From Candidatus Endobugula sp. (GTDB lineage Bacteria; Pseudomonadota; Gammaproteobacteria; Pseudomonadales; Cellvibrionaceae), in the NCBI GenBank assembly GCA_020628895.1, contig JAHDEM010000005.1, positions 47,127 to 108,663 on the forward strand: a stretch of DNA of 61,537 bases, written 5' to 3'. Position 1 is the first letter of the stretch. Each line of letters begins with the position of its first letter. Made by a program: the position numbers and the translations under genes. The notes below the pieces were generated by a model, which saw only the letters and a program-made list of their open reading frames with translations, did no database searches and had not been told where the DNA came from. Positions 8,639 through 17,647 of this stretch are shown one piece after another.

Positions 8639-8872
8639 AAGTATAACTATAAGACAATTATCTTAGAATGGGTGAAAAAAACATAAAACCACGACAAAAT
8701 CAAGTCAGCCTGCACAAAAATAAGCTTATTGGTTTATACTCAGTCAAATCAATAAAGGGCAAGGATAAAATATCCTATGGCCCGTTGCTACCCATCAACT
8801 AAATAACAAACACTTGCATAACGATAAAATTAGGCCATAATAGGCGCTTTGCAACTAATCTAAGGACAGAAA

Positions 8873-9451
8873 ATGAAAAGCCTTTCTAAACTACTTCCCG
8901 CATCTCTCTTACTTTTATTACTAACTGCCTGCGGATCAAATCTACCTAAACTAAGTGACGCTAACCTCGATACAGGTATATTAGCTATACCTAAAGGGCT
9001 CGAAAGCGAAACTAAAGGCCCGCGCCTAGGTGGCATTGCTACAGAGTTACAAATACGAGATCCCCAAGGAAAAACAAAAGCTGTACGCCTTAAAAGGCTC
9101 CATGGGTCTCAGTATCATTTCTTAACAGGTTTAACCCCAGGGCAATACCTCATTCTAGGATACAGACCCGTCAGTGAGCACGACAGTAAAATTGTTGTCA
9201 GAATCAGTAATAGCACGCTCTACGAAGTTCAAGGAAGCGCTTACTTTGAAGTCAAAGCCGGAAAAGTAACCGTGTTGCCCTACGTGCTTTTTGTTAAAGA
9301 AGAAACCGCCACTGGAGGTGGATTTCAATCGTGGATGAACGATATCTATTTCCGCCATTATAAAGATAAACAAGTATTAATCGATTTACTTAATGAAAAA
9401 AATCAAGATAAAAATTGGGATATTATTTGGCCACAAGGAACATTCCGTTAA
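8873..9451 (+). CDS. Putative lipoprotein, unknown function
   Basis: 192 aa beginning at ATG 8873 after AAGGACAG. The N-terminus has a basic region, a Leu-rich core and the lipobox LLTAC, with lipidated Cys at residue 20. The mature protein appears largely beta: AVRLKRLHGSQYHFLTGL, TPGQYLILGYRP and KAGKVTVLPYVLFV resemble sandwich-type carbohydrate- or protein-binding lipoprotein domains. I do not recognise a named family. It is paralogous over its whole length to the frameshifted gene at 7211-7809, including the leader and SD. With no Asp after the Cys it is probably sorted to the outer membrane. A strong hairpin follows the stop. Confidence 0.8.
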   Translation: MKSLSKLLPASLLLLLLTACGSNLPKLSDANLDTGILAIPKGLESETKGPRLGGIATELQIRDPQGKTKAVRLKRLHGSQYHFLTGLTPGQYLILGYRPVSEHDSKIVVRISNSTLYEVQGSAYFEVKAGKVTVLPYVLFVKEETATGGGFQSWMNDIYFRHYKDKQVLIDLLNEKNQDKNWDIIWPQGTFR

Positions 9452-9460
9452 AAGTTAACT

Positions 9461-9509
9461 AAAGGCTATGTCGAACCATTATGTAAATCTTTTTCTCGAC
9501 ATAGCCTTT
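9461..9509. terminator. Bidirectional hairpin terminator
   Basis: AAAGGCTATGTCGA (9461-9474) and TCGACATAGCCTTT (9496-9509) form a perfect 14-bp stem around a 21-nt loop. It lies 9 bp after the lipoprotein stop and 10 bp before the end of the convergent rapA gene. It has A and T ends on both sides and so could serve both transcripts. Confidence 0.7.
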
Positions 9510-9519
9510 AAAATATATT

Positions 9520-12219
9520 CTATACTTTTCCCGGCTGATAAGTCACCAATAGTCTTACAGCGCTCATTTCAACTTTACATTGAGATATAGCATCTGCTAT
9601 GGCATTAAAGCGCTGCGATAGAGTCGTTATTTCTTCCTTGCCTATGAGTGGGTTACGCTGCTGTAATTGCTGCAGTCTTGCCTGCTCAAAATTTCGATGA
9701 TTAGTAACATCTTTTAGAGACTCTTCTATAATGACTGCCAATTCCTGATATGCCAAATTCTGAGCGTATTCAGATAATTCATAGATATCTTTTTGATAAT
9801 CTTTTACAACCGCTTTACGAATATTTTTAGCTGCGTTTTCAATCACCTTAGCTAGAGCAGGCTGCGGCAATACTTCATCTAAATTCTTTGGATTATTTTT
9901 AGTCACAACCACTCGCAGTAAAGATTCCGTTAAAAATGCATTTGCTACACTGGCTTGTGCATTTTTTATGGTTAACGCAAAGATTGCTTCAAAAAATAAA
10001 GTTCCTGGCTTTAAGGATTTGTTGGGTAAAAGAGCCACTGTAGAAGCACCCAATTCCGAAGTCGTAATTAACTCTGTCAGCCCTTGCATCAAGGGGTGAT
10101 CCCATGTAATAAACTGTACATCTTCTCGAGCAGTGGCCGTTGCTCGATCAAAAGTAATCTCACAACCCTCGCTAGGTACTCCTGGCACCAGTGGCACTAA
10201 CATCTGGTCTGATGGTATTAAGCTATAACGCGACTCATCCAGAGACTCCATATGAATATTTAACAAATCTGTTGCCGATGTTAGCAAATCTTTTGGGTTA
10301 GCATTACTCTCAAATTCCAGCACTTTCTCCACTAGCTGTGTTGCATGAGGCTGACGACAACTATTAATCTCTAATAAACGGTCACGACCATTTTGCAACC
10401 TCTTCAATAACTCTTGAGCTTCTATTTTAACCTTTGGCCCAATAGCTTGAGGAGCATTGCAATACTGCTCATACCATTGATCATGCATGACACCCGCCGC
10501 TGGATTTGTTTTTTCAATACAATCCAAAATATTATGAAACCAATCAACACGCATTTCATCTTCTTGATTAACAACACATAGATGGATATTAATAGTCTTC
10601 TGCTGGCCAATTCTATCTAGGCGACCTATACGCTGCTCTAAAATATCAGGGTGATTAGGTAAGTCCCAACAAATCAGATGGTTACAAAATTGGAAATTAC
10701 GCCCTTCACTCCCGATTTCAGAACATAGCAGCATTGGCGCTCCATCATCCTCATCAGCAAAATAAGCCGCAGCACGATCCCGTTCGACTAATGACATCCC
10801 CTCGTGAAAAACAGGGCAATCAATACCTGTTTTTTTGTATAACCATTCACGGATATCCAATACATCGTCTTTACTATGGGTAATAAAGAGAATTTTTTCC
10901 TGACTATGTTGTTTAATAAACTGGGCCAACCATTGCAAGTTAGAATCTTGTACCTCTTGATCAGCTATTAAACGGTGCAACATTAACTGTCTTTCAGGGA
11001 ATCCTTGAATAGCACTACGAGTATTACGAAACACGACTCGCCCTGTCCCATGACAATCAAGCAATAAGCTAATCAACTCTTCAGTATCATTCACATACTG
11101 TGAAAAGTATTCTTCAGATAGATGCGGGAATAAATGTCGTAGTTTCTGTTGCAGCTCGGGAGAAACCATTTGACCTTGTGATTCACTATCTACTAGTTCA
11201 GCAATATCATCGGCCAGAGATTCGTATTGATCATACTGCTGTTCAAAAGCCGTAAAATCATGAAAACGAGCTGAATCTAAAAGTTGTAAACGAGAAAAAT
11301 GTTGTTCCAAACCCATCCGTTCTGGTGTAGCTGACAATAAAAGTAAATGTCGAGATTGCGTACCAATATTTTTAAGAACAAGACTTGCTGGGGAGTCATC
11401 TAACAAATCAAAATGATGGGTCTCATCGACAATAACAACATCCCAAGGAGAATCTGATAAACGGTCACTAACTAATGTATCGTCATCCAAAGTTGTATGA
11501 GCAGCAATAAATACACGGGCATCCGTTAAATCAACCTCATCACCCCACATGACTGCATGAATATTAAAGCAACGTACCAACTCCACAAACCACTGAACAC
11601 GCAAAGCATCCGGAACTAAAATCAAAACCCGTTGGGCCTGCTCTTGTAACAATAGGCGCTGTAAGATCAACCCCGCTTCTATGGTTTTGCCCAAACCAAC
11701 TTCGTCAGCCAGTAAAACCCGCGTAGCTGATAATTCAGTGGCAATATCAGCCACATATAGTTGATGAGGAGTCAGTGTAATACGCGCACCTTGTAAACCA
11801 ACAACACCAGATCGTAACCATTGATGATAATTTCGGGCGAGCTCAGCACGTAAATCAAACCATTTAGGCTTATCTAATTGTCCAGCTAATAAACGTTTGA
11901 CAGGGTGATTAAACTCAACCGTTGATGCTAATTGAGTTTCGGGAATCAGCTCGTCATCCACACTCAGGTAAATCACCAATCCATTAACTTGTTCTATTTT
12001 AGCAACCGTATGGCGCTCACCGGTGATTGTTTCTATGATGTCCCCCACTGCAAATACCACTCGCGTAAGCGGTGCATTATCGCGAGAATAACGACGATCT
12101 TCGTCAATAGCAGGGAAATCAATCGTTAAGCTGCGGGCGTCACATTCAGTCACGATGCCAAGACCAAGGGATGAATCTGTATCCACCATCCATCGTTGAC
12201 CAATTTGAGGGGTATTCAT
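9520..12219 (-). CDS. rapA: RNA polymerase-associated protein RapA (SWI2/SNF2 ATPase)
   Basis: 899 aa, somewhat shorter than E. coli RapA (968). RapA binds RNA polymerase and uses ATP to help recycle it after transcription. The N-terminal Tudor-like region (residues 1-110) begins GQRWMVDTDSSLGLGIVTE. The helicase core follows: Q-motif region LTPHQLYVA, Walker A DEVGLGKTIEAGL, and Walker B VIVDETHHF, where Thr replaces the Ala of the usual DEAHH. Motif III is LLLLSATP, and the C-terminal helicase motifs are SEIGSEGRNFQF and EQRIGRLDRIGQ. The last 350 residues are the RapA-specific C-terminal part. It is a single-gene unit. Identification is secure. Confidence 0.95.
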   Translation of the reverse strand: MNTPQIGQRWMVDTDSSLGLGIVTECDARSLTIDFPAIDEDRRYSRDNAPLTRVVFAVGDIIETITGERHTVAKIEQVNGLVIYLSVDDELIPETQLASTVEFNHPVKRLLAGQLDKPKWFDLRAELARNYHQWLRSGVVGLQGARITLTPHQLYVADIATELSATRVLLADEVGLGKTIEAGLILQRLLLQEQAQRVLILVPDALRVQWFVELVRCFNIHAVMWGDEVDLTDARVFIAAHTTLDDDTLVSDRLSDSPWDVVIVDETHHFDLLDDSPASLVLKNIGTQSRHLLLLSATPERMGLEQHFSRLQLLDSARFHDFTAFEQQYDQYESLADDIAELVDSESQGQMVSPELQQKLRHLFPHLSEEYFSQYVNDTEELISLLLDCHGTGRVVFRNTRSAIQGFPERQLMLHRLIADQEVQDSNLQWLAQFIKQHSQEKILFITHSKDDVLDIREWLYKKTGIDCPVFHEGMSLVERDRAAAYFADEDDGAPMLLCSEIGSEGRNFQFCNHLICWDLPNHPDILEQRIGRLDRIGQQKTINIHLCVVNQEDEMRVDWFHNILDCIEKTNPAAGVMHDQWYEQYCNAPQAIGPKVKIEAQELLKRLQNGRDRLLEINSCRQPHATQLVEKVLEFESNANPKDLLTSATDLLNIHMESLDESRYSLIPSDQMLVPLVPGVPSEGCEITFDRATATAREDVQFITWDHPLMQGLTELITTSELGASTVALLPNKSLKPGTLFFEAIFALTIKNAQASVANAFLTESLLRVVVTKNNPKNLDEVLPQPALAKVIENAAKNIRKAVVKDYQKDIYELSEYAQNLAYQELAVIIEESLKDVTNHRNFEQARLQQLQQRNPLIGKEEITTLSQRFNAIADAISQCKVEMSAVRLLVTYQPGKV

Positions 12220-12404
12220 AAGGTACTTTACTTCCAGATAACACGAGTAATAAAAACAGGCGCATTGTACTGACTAGTAGAAGATAAAGCGAGTTAGGAA
12301 TAAGAATTGTTAAGCAAGAAGGGCAGCAAATATCTAAAAAATATACGGTAGCATATACACAATCAAACAGGCGATATTAGCCGGTAGCATCGAAAATTAT
12401 GGTC

Positions 12405-12437
12405 ATAGTGTATTTTCTATAATAGAAAATACACTAT
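12405..12437. repeat. 33-bp perfect palindrome
   Basis: ATAGTGTATTTTCTAT (12405-12420) is the exact inverse of 12422-12437, with one central A. It is almost all A/T and lies just downstream of the minus-strand SnoaL-like gene, 185 bp upstream of rapA. It may fold as a weak terminator for the SnoaL-like transcript or be a protein-binding site. It lacks a GC-rich stem and a T run. Confidence 0.75.
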
Positions 12438-12447
12438 AGGGTTTGAT

Positions 12448-12954
12448 TTATTTGTCCCCGTGAAACGCTTTTGATACTGCGTAACTATCCTCGAACCAAT
12501 TCCAGCTTTTTACTTTTCCATCTTCAACATGAACACGAACAATCCACGTAAATTTGCCCGTATCAATTCCAGTCTTATTGGCAATAGCACTCATTGTCCC
12601 CATAAATACTGCTTGATTACCATTAACAAAACTATGATCAGTTTTCCAGCTCGTCACTTTTAAACCGGCACCAAAGGCTGGCATAAATTGATTAAACACT
12701 GCATCTTTGCCTTCCCACTTACCAATCCATGGAATAGCTGAATCACCTTCGTTGTACCAAAAAAAATCATCCGCCATTAATGCGTTTAATTTTTCTCCAT
12801 CTCCTGAACCAGCTGCTTGCATAAAGGATTGAGCAACAGCTAGTGTTTGTGCTTCTTGCTTGCCATGTTTATGTCCGTCCGCTACAGAAATAGTACTACT
12901 TATCAACATAAAAGAGCACGTTAGTATTGCTAGTATTCTTATTTTATTGATCAT
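12448..12954 (-). CDS. Exported NTF2/SnoaL-like domain protein
   Basis: 168 aa with a Sec signal peptide (residues 1-25, probable cleavage after SVA). The mature protein has the cone-shaped NTF2-like pattern: AVAQSFMQAAGSGDGEKLNALMADDFFWYN, then a WIGKWEGKDAVFNQF helix-turn and the strands AVFMGTMSAIA and FTWIVRVHVEDGKVKSWNWFEDSY. Such folds bind or isomerise small hydrophobic ligands, but catalytic residues cannot be assigned. Its AGGAG SD is well placed. It lies 27 bp downstream of another exported SnoaL-like gene with the same orientation, so the two form an operon divergent from a LysR regulator that probably controls them. Confidence 0.75.
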   Translation of the reverse strand: MINKIRILAILTCSFMLISSTISVADGHKHGKQEAQTLAVAQSFMQAAGSGDGEKLNALMADDFFWYNEGDSAIPWIGKWEGKDAVFNQFMPAFGAGLKVTSWKTDHSFVNGNQAVFMGTMSAIANKTGIDTGKFTWIVRVHVEDGKVKSWNWFEDSYAVSKAFHGDK

Positions 12955-12981
12955 GATTATCTCCTAATTAATCTCTTACAA

Positions 12982-13473
12982 TTATTTTGCTTTTAACTGT
13001 CGAAGTGCTCCAGCCCAATCTTCAACATGATACGTCTCGGTGATTGCTCCATTCTCAACAGTATGAATGTCGATAGTTAAAATATCGAAGGATTTACCTT
13101 GACCATCTACCCCGAATAATGACCCCTTGGGAGTACCGGTTGCTCGACTACGAACAACCACTTTATTGCCCTGTATAACCACCTCTTCGATAGCCCAATT
13201 GAGATCCGGAATAAGCTTGCCAAAGCCTTTAACCTGTTTAACAAACTTATCGGCACTTTTACTATGGCCGGAGTAGTCACCAATACTTTTCCAGCTAGCA
13301 GCAAGGGAACTTGTCAGTGCATCTGCATGACTTTGCGAAGAAGGGTTACTTAAAAAATCATAAAAGGGTTGAATATCTGACTGGGTCGCTTTTGCAGATA
13401 CGGTGAAAGAAAGTACTGCGGCAATACAAAGAACAATAGTAGATAGGGTCTTCACTGTTAATCTCCTCATCAT
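12982..13473 (-). CDS. Exported SnoaL-like (ester cyclase-type) protein
   Basis: 163 aa with an N-terminal signal peptide (residues 1-28, VSAKA). The body follows SnoaL-like polyketide cyclases: FYDFLSNPSSQSHADALTSSLAASW, then GYGK-like FVKQVKGFGKLIPDLNWAIEEVVIQGNKVVVRSRATGTPKG split over several strands, and DILTIDIHTVENGAI with a C-terminal HVEDWAG. In soluble homologues the His/Asp of the fold help acid-base catalysis on small ligands. Export to the periplasm is less usual for this group. It is first in a two-gene operon with the 12448-12954 gene. Two successive ATG codons leave a one-residue uncertainty in the start. Confidence 0.75.
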   Translation of the reverse strand: MMRRLTVKTLSTIVLCIAAVLSFTVSAKATQSDIQPFYDFLSNPSSQSHADALTSSLAASWKSIGDYSGHSKSADKFVKQVKGFGKLIPDLNWAIEEVVIQGNKVVVRSRATGTPKGSLFGVDGQGKSFDILTIDIHTVENGAITETYHVEDWAGALRQLKAK

Positions 13474-13587
13474 TAAAAATAGTCATAATGCTTATTTCTG
13501 AAGCATAGGAAGAGGAATATAGTAATCAACTGATACTTATATGATAATATAGGATAAATAACATTCTAAATTCTATTTAATCGAACA

Positions 13588-14475
13588 ATGTTAGATAAAT
13601 TACGACAAATTGCTATTTTTGCTAAAACCGTAGAATGCGGTTCTTTTGTTAAGGCGGCCTCGGTGTTGCAATTATCTCCCTCCGTGGTCAGTCACCATAT
13701 TGCTCAACTAGAAAAACAATTAGGTGTCGCCCTCATTTATCGCTCTACACGTAAGTTATCACTCACGTCGGATGGAGAAAAGCTGCTAAAATCCGCACAG
13801 AAAATGACAGGCTCGGCAGAAGAGTTTATCAATCTAGCCGTTGGCAATAATTCAGAATTAATCGGTCATTTAAATATTACCCTACCCGCGTTTATGGCAA
13901 AGTCAGAATTAGTTAAGCTGATTGGAGACTTTATAAAACTCAATCCCAATATTAGTATTAAAATAGATTTTTCAGATAACCAACGAAAAATAATAGAAGA
14001 TGGAATTGACCTAGCAATACGAATGGGAAAACTTCATGACAGCACTCTCAAAGCTCGTAAGTTGTTTGAGATGAAAAGATGTGTAGCAGCATCCGTACAA
14101 TTAGCTGATCAGATTACGACAACAAAATCACCTAAGAATTTAGAAAAGGAGCAATGGATAGAGTTTTCTGCTGTAGGGCTACGCTATGATTTTGAGAACA
14201 AAAACGGAGAAAAAGTAACGATCAATCCACATTCAAGTATCGCAGTCAACAATCTTTATGCCACTATAGAATTAGTTAAAAATAGTAATGGCATTAGCGT
14301 ACTACCTAAATTTTTAGTCGACAATGAAAATACCAATGATGAAATAGCGATATTACTTAGTCGGTGGCAGTTACCTCCAATTAGTGCATATGCTGTTTGG
14401 CCAGCTAACACACCTAAAGATGGTATTACGAAAAAATTTATCGAGTTTATTGTATCAAAAAATGCTTATCTTTAA
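13588..14475 (+). CDS. LysR-family transcriptional regulator
   Basis: 295 aa, normal LTTR size. The N-terminal winged helix-turn-helix (residues 1-60) reads LRQIAIFAKTVECGSFVKAA, then LQLSPSVVSHHIAQLEKQLG. A linker helix and a two-lobed substrate-binding domain (about 90-290) follow, with LIGHLNITLPAF and IDLAIRMGKLHDSTL. It is divergent from the SnoaL-like pair across a 114-bp AT-rich region. By LTTR habit it probably controls that pair and itself in response to a small molecule. The ligand cannot be deduced. The C-terminal domain most resembles the CrgA/AaeR-type group, which is a loose similarity. Confidence 0.9.
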   Translation: MLDKLRQIAIFAKTVECGSFVKAASVLQLSPSVVSHHIAQLEKQLGVALIYRSTRKLSLTSDGEKLLKSAQKMTGSAEEFINLAVGNNSELIGHLNITLPAFMAKSELVKLIGDFIKLNPNISIKIDFSDNQRKIIEDGIDLAIRMGKLHDSTLKARKLFEMKRCVAASVQLADQITTTKSPKNLEKEQWIEFSAVGLRYDFENKNGEKVTINPHSSIAVNNLYATIELVKNSNGISVLPKFLVDNENTNDEIAILLSRWQLPPISAYAVWPANTPKDGITKKFIEFIVSKNAYL

Positions 14476-14516
14476 CTATTGACTACAAATAATAAACGGC
14501 TTAAATCGCACCCACC

Positions 14517-14702
14517 TCAAATCAACTCCGTCTTCTCTTTTCCACAACGAACACACTTGGATTTGGTGACTAACTTACCTTGCTTAACATCAAACTGTTG
14601 CTTGGTAACAATTTTCCACTTATGAAAGCCATCTCGACATAACGATCGCCCTTTATGCTTTTCCCAAAGGCTTTTCTTTTTAAACGCAATCACATCCCCC
14701 AT
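14517..14702 (-). CDS. Small protein with a CxxC motif, downstream of rdgC
   Basis: 61 aa, strongly basic (MGDVIAFKKKSLWEKHKGRS). It carries CRDGFHKWKI near the middle and VRCGKEK at the end, with Cys at three positions including a CVRCG knuckle. This suggests a small zinc-ribbon or treble-clef-like fold. It begins 9 bp downstream of the rdgC stop, so it is probably cotranscribed. Similar short genes next to rdgC occur in related Gammaproteobacteria as conserved hypotheticals. Nucleic acid binding is possible from composition; nothing more specific is supported. Confidence 0.65.
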   Translation of the reverse strand: MGDVIAFKKKSLWEKHKGRSLCRDGFHKWKIVTKQQFDVKQGKLVTKSKCVRCGKEKTELI

Positions 14703-14711
14703 AAGACCAAC

Positions 14712-15707
14712 CTATGTAAATGCCACTTCATCGACGTCTAAGTACTGATCATCCTGAGTAGCTGCAGCTACAATTTCATCGACCGATACATCTTGTGTAT
14801 TGATGCCGCCAAAGGCACTCATTAAGTCTTCGATCAAGGCAGACAATTCAATCGCCATCACAGAAAACGTTGCATCAAACTGCTCAGCCTTATCTTGAGG
14901 TTCAAGGGCATCGACTCTTTCGTGAATATTGTCCTCAAAGCGTAAGCGCTTAATCACTAATTGGTCATCAAGAATAAAATCGACGCCCTGTTTCCAAGTA
15001 ACGCCTAGCTTTGTCACAATCATTCCTGCTTCCAATAAACTCTTAATCTCATCAGAAGACAAATCTTGATGCTTGCATCGAATAACACTGCCCGAGGCTT
15101 TAGGATCAGATAACTCACATTCATCACCTATGCTAAACGTAGCGGGAATATCACCCTCATTCAACCAACGAGTCATTACCTGATAAGGTAATTGCTTACT
15201 AACCAGAGGCACCACGGGTAAACTACCAACAGCATCGCGCAACGCAGAGAGCAGCTCTTCTGCTTTAGAAGCCGATGCAGCATTAATCACAATATACCCT
15301 TTATCTGGCGCAATATATGCGTATTGCACATTTGAGCGAGTGAATGCTTTGGGTAGTAGCTCCATAAGCACATCATCCTTTAGAGATTGACGCTCTTTAC
15401 GGCTCACAGGGCGCCCCTCAGATTCGGTAATCACAGCGATTTTCTCCTCTACAGCCTCTTTAATCACCGCTGCAGGCAATACTTTTTCCTGCTTTTTAGC
15501 GCAGAGAAGCAAATTCCCTTGGCAGCTATGTACTAGCGGCTCATCTCCATCTGTTTGATGGTAGATAGGCGAAACCCACCCATAACGATTCATATCCTGA
15601 CTACCACAGGGCACAAATACACTCTCTGACAGTGCATGACTAAGAGATTCAGCATCGGTAGTAAACGGTTGTGTAAAACGGTAAATTCGACTATTTGTGA
15701 ACCACAT
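14712..15707 (-). CDS. rdgC: Recombination-associated protein RdgC
   Basis: 331 aa; E. coli RdgC has 303. RdgC forms a ring-shaped dimer on double-stranded DNA and restrains RecA. Family blocks are MWFTNSRIYRFTQPF, then FVPCGSQDMNRYGWVSP, LLCAKKQEKVLPAAVIKEA, LPKAFTRSNVQYAYI, GSLPVVPLV, SVIRCKHQDLSSDEI, GMIVTKLGVTWKQGVDFIL and QFDATFSVMAIELSALI. The extra length is in the C-terminal tail, which is acidic (DVDEIVAAATQDDQYLDVDE). A small CxxC protein gene follows closely. Identification is firm. Confidence 0.93.
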   Translation of the reverse strand: MWFTNSRIYRFTQPFTTDAESLSHALSESVFVPCGSQDMNRYGWVSPIYHQTDGDEPLVHSCQGNLLLCAKKQEKVLPAAVIKEAVEEKIAVITESEGRPVSRKERQSLKDDVLMELLPKAFTRSNVQYAYIAPDKGYIVINAASASKAEELLSALRDAVGSLPVVPLVSKQLPYQVMTRWLNEGDIPATFSIGDECELSDPKASGSVIRCKHQDLSSDEIKSLLEAGMIVTKLGVTWKQGVDFILDDQLVIKRLRFEDNIHERVDALEPQDKAEQFDATFSVMAIELSALIEDLMSAFGGINTQDVSVDEIVAAATQDDQYLDVDEVAFT

Positions 15708-15816
15708 AAGAAACTATTTTTATTTCTCGACTATTAATAGGGTTATTTTTAAATAAGTGAGGCATATTACCCTAAGCGATGGATAAAATGTACGTAGAAC
15801 TGCTCGTAAATACATG

Positions 15817-16536
15817 TTAAGGGAGCTGACTTCGGCGGCTTCGCTTCATTAACAAGGGACACAAAATAATTAGGGCTGTTATGGCACCACCTATATGAGC
15901 GGCATGGGCAATATTTTGGCCAAACAAAGAGAAACCCGTAATGCCTGATAACAACTCAATAACTAACAATAGTGGCATAAAAAATTTGGCAGCGATAGGA
16001 AACGGCAAGAAAATCAGTATCATTTTCTGATTAGGGAACAAACAGGCATAAGCAACTAGAATGCCATATAACGCCCCTGATGCACCTACTACCGGAGAAC
16101 TAAATATAACAAATGCATCGGCAGAAGTGGGTAAACTCGGAAAATATTGTGAGTTCGAAAAAGCCTCCGCGACCGTATCGAGGCTTAAGCCAGCGGCCAA
16201 AAGTGGTTCTATAGCCTGTTGAAATTGGTAATAATTAACCGTTTGATAAATCACCGCGGCACCTAAGCCACATACCATGTAAAAACATAGAAACTTGCCC
16301 CATCCCCAAACGCGTTCAACAGCATTACCAAAAAGCCATAAACCTAGCATATTCAACCCTAAATGGGCCAAACCACCATGGAGAAATAAGTGGCTAAACA
16401 GCTGAATAGGTGTAAATAAAGGGGACTCCCAGTAATACAAGGCAAAGACTAAGATATTCGTGAAAAGGGTAGCTTCAGCGAAAAATATCGCAACACACAA
16501 AACAATCAGTATATTTGTAATCGTTACTATCTTCAC
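15817..16536 (-). CDS. Rhomboid-family intramembrane serine protease
   Basis: 239 aa, about six transmembrane helices. Rhomboid signatures are HGGLAHLGLNMLGLWLFG (oxyanion Asn near residue 62), the nucleophile motif GASGALYG (Ser153) and HAAHIGGAI (catalytic His about 214). All catalytic residues are present, so it should be an active inner-membrane protease. About 50 residues (100-147) are inserted between the second helix and the Ser helix, longer than in GlpG, and may form a periplasmic loop. Substrates are unknown. It lies 48 bp downstream of a lipoprotein gene on the same strand and may be cotranscribed with it. Confidence 0.9.
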   Translation of the reverse strand: MKIVTITNILIVLCVAIFFAEATLFTNILVFALYYWESPLFTPIQLFSHLFLHGGLAHLGLNMLGLWLFGNAVERVWGWGKFLCFYMVCGLGAAVIYQTVNYYQFQQAIEPLLAAGLSLDTVAEAFSNSQYFPSLPTSADAFVIFSSPVVGASGALYGILVAYACLFPNQKMILIFLPFPIAAKFFMPLLLVIELLSGITGFSLFGQNIAHAAHIGGAITALIILCPLLMKRSRRSQLP

Positions 16537-16584
16537 AGAAAATGTAAAACCTTCAGGTGATCAGACCTCAATATAAAGCCATAA

Positions 16585-17130
16585 CTATAACTGGTTTGCA
16601 ACGGTTTCAGCAGCAGAGTGAAATAAGTCATTAATCGTCGCTGCATTAGCTTTTACTTCATCTAAAGGGGCTGTCATGATTTTATCCGCAGATACTTCAC
16701 GAAAATCTTCTGGAAAGCGAATAGATTTATTCTCTCCATCCACCCTATTTATGGAGACATGTAGCTGAGGAGCCAATAAGTCACCTTTTCCGGGCCAACT
16801 GATAAAACCAAAACGCTCTATTGTCACTACCGTACTGGAGAATTCTACCCCTGCTGTGTGTTTCTTAATTGCCTGCGTGAGTATATCTTCGATAGCTATA
16901 TGATTTGAGTCAGCTGTTTGCGCAATTTCTTTTGCAATACCTACATCAATCGCAATACCTACTGCAATACCCGCAGGCCCCAAAGAAGAGCTTAACATCA
17001 TCCCCATACCCGCTCCCTTACCGGAAAACTGTAAAGTTTGGTCATTCACAATCGAAATGTTATGGGTGGGAGTGCTTATACAAGCAGAAAGCAACAAACA
17101 GAGGATTGGAATAATAATTTTAGGCAACAT
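16585..17130 (-). CDS. Putative lipoprotein, unknown function
   Basis: 181 aa. The signal sequence ends in the lipobox LLSAC (lipidated Cys at residue 17). A Gly/Met-rich segment follows (about residues 36-65, GKGAGMGMMLSSSLGP then GIAVGIAIDVGI) that resembles a glycine-zipper membrane-inserting stretch. The C-terminal half is mixed alpha/beta (VTIERFGFISWPGKGD, LHVSINRVDGENKSI). I do not recognise a named family. It may be in the outer membrane because residue 18 is not Asp. The rhomboid gene follows 48 bp later. The 100-bp upstream region holds nothing else recognisable. Confidence 0.7.
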   Translation of the reverse strand: MLPKIIIPILCLLLSACISTPTHNISIVNDQTLQFSGKGAGMGMMLSSSLGPAGIAVGIAIDVGIAKEIAQTADSNHIAIEDILTQAIKKHTAGVEFSSTVVTIERFGFISWPGKGDLLAPQLHVSINRVDGENKSIRFPEDFREVSADKIMTAPLDEVKANAATINDLFHSAAETVANQL

Positions 17131-17230
17131 AGTAAGTCCTTTTTCAAGTGAGTTGCCCCAATACTACCATCAAGATATCGATAAAACCATGAGGTCGTGT
17201 ATTACTTACTAATGGAATATCAAGTCAACA

Positions 17231-17647
17231 TTAAACGTCTGTCTGAAATGCTGACATCTTTTGCAAAAAAATAGACGCTTGATCCACAGACATATCAGCC
17301 GGAGAAAAGGTTGACTGTCCTAATTCTTTTAAAAGTTCAGTAAACTGTGCAGAACTGCCTGCGTATCCCATCTTCCATTGCGTAAAAGTAGGCTTAGCAA
17401 TTTCCTCATAAGAGATAATCACAACTTCATCGTGGCGCGGATCATCGGCGATATCAAGATACAATTCATTAACCGTTTCACGTTCCCCTTCTAGAGCTTG
17501 CAAAAAATACTGTTGCTCATAACACAACATACCGCAAACCTCTATGCTGTTATTATTCGACCTTGCCGTCTCTAAAATGTCTTTTAAATCTGCTAGCGAC
17601 ATTTCTCTTGTCGCATGGCTGTAATACAGTAATCTAATAATTTTCAT
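17231..17647 (-). CDS. Short BLUF-domain blue-light photoreceptor
   Basis: 138 aa from ATG 17647, which has a GAGGAA SD; an in-frame upstream start at 17683 would add 12 residues before the domain. Residues 1-95 form a BLUF domain with FAD-photocycle residues at canonical positions: Tyr8 (LLYYS), Asn32 (NNNS), Gln50 (FLQALEG), Trp91 and Met93 (QWKMG). Blue light rearranges the Gln50-Tyr8 hydrogen bonds around FAD. The remaining 40 residues are a helical cap with no output domain, so signalling must go through a partner. The divergent histidine kinase gene begins 132 bp away and is the best candidate; that link is inferred. Confidence 0.9.
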   Translation of the reverse strand: MKIIRLLYYSHATREMSLADLKDILETARSNNNSIEVCGMLCYEQQYFLQALEGERETVNELYLDIADDPRHDEVVIISYEEIAKPTFTQWKMGYAGSSAQFTELLKELGQSTFSPADMSVDQASIFLQKMSAFQTDV

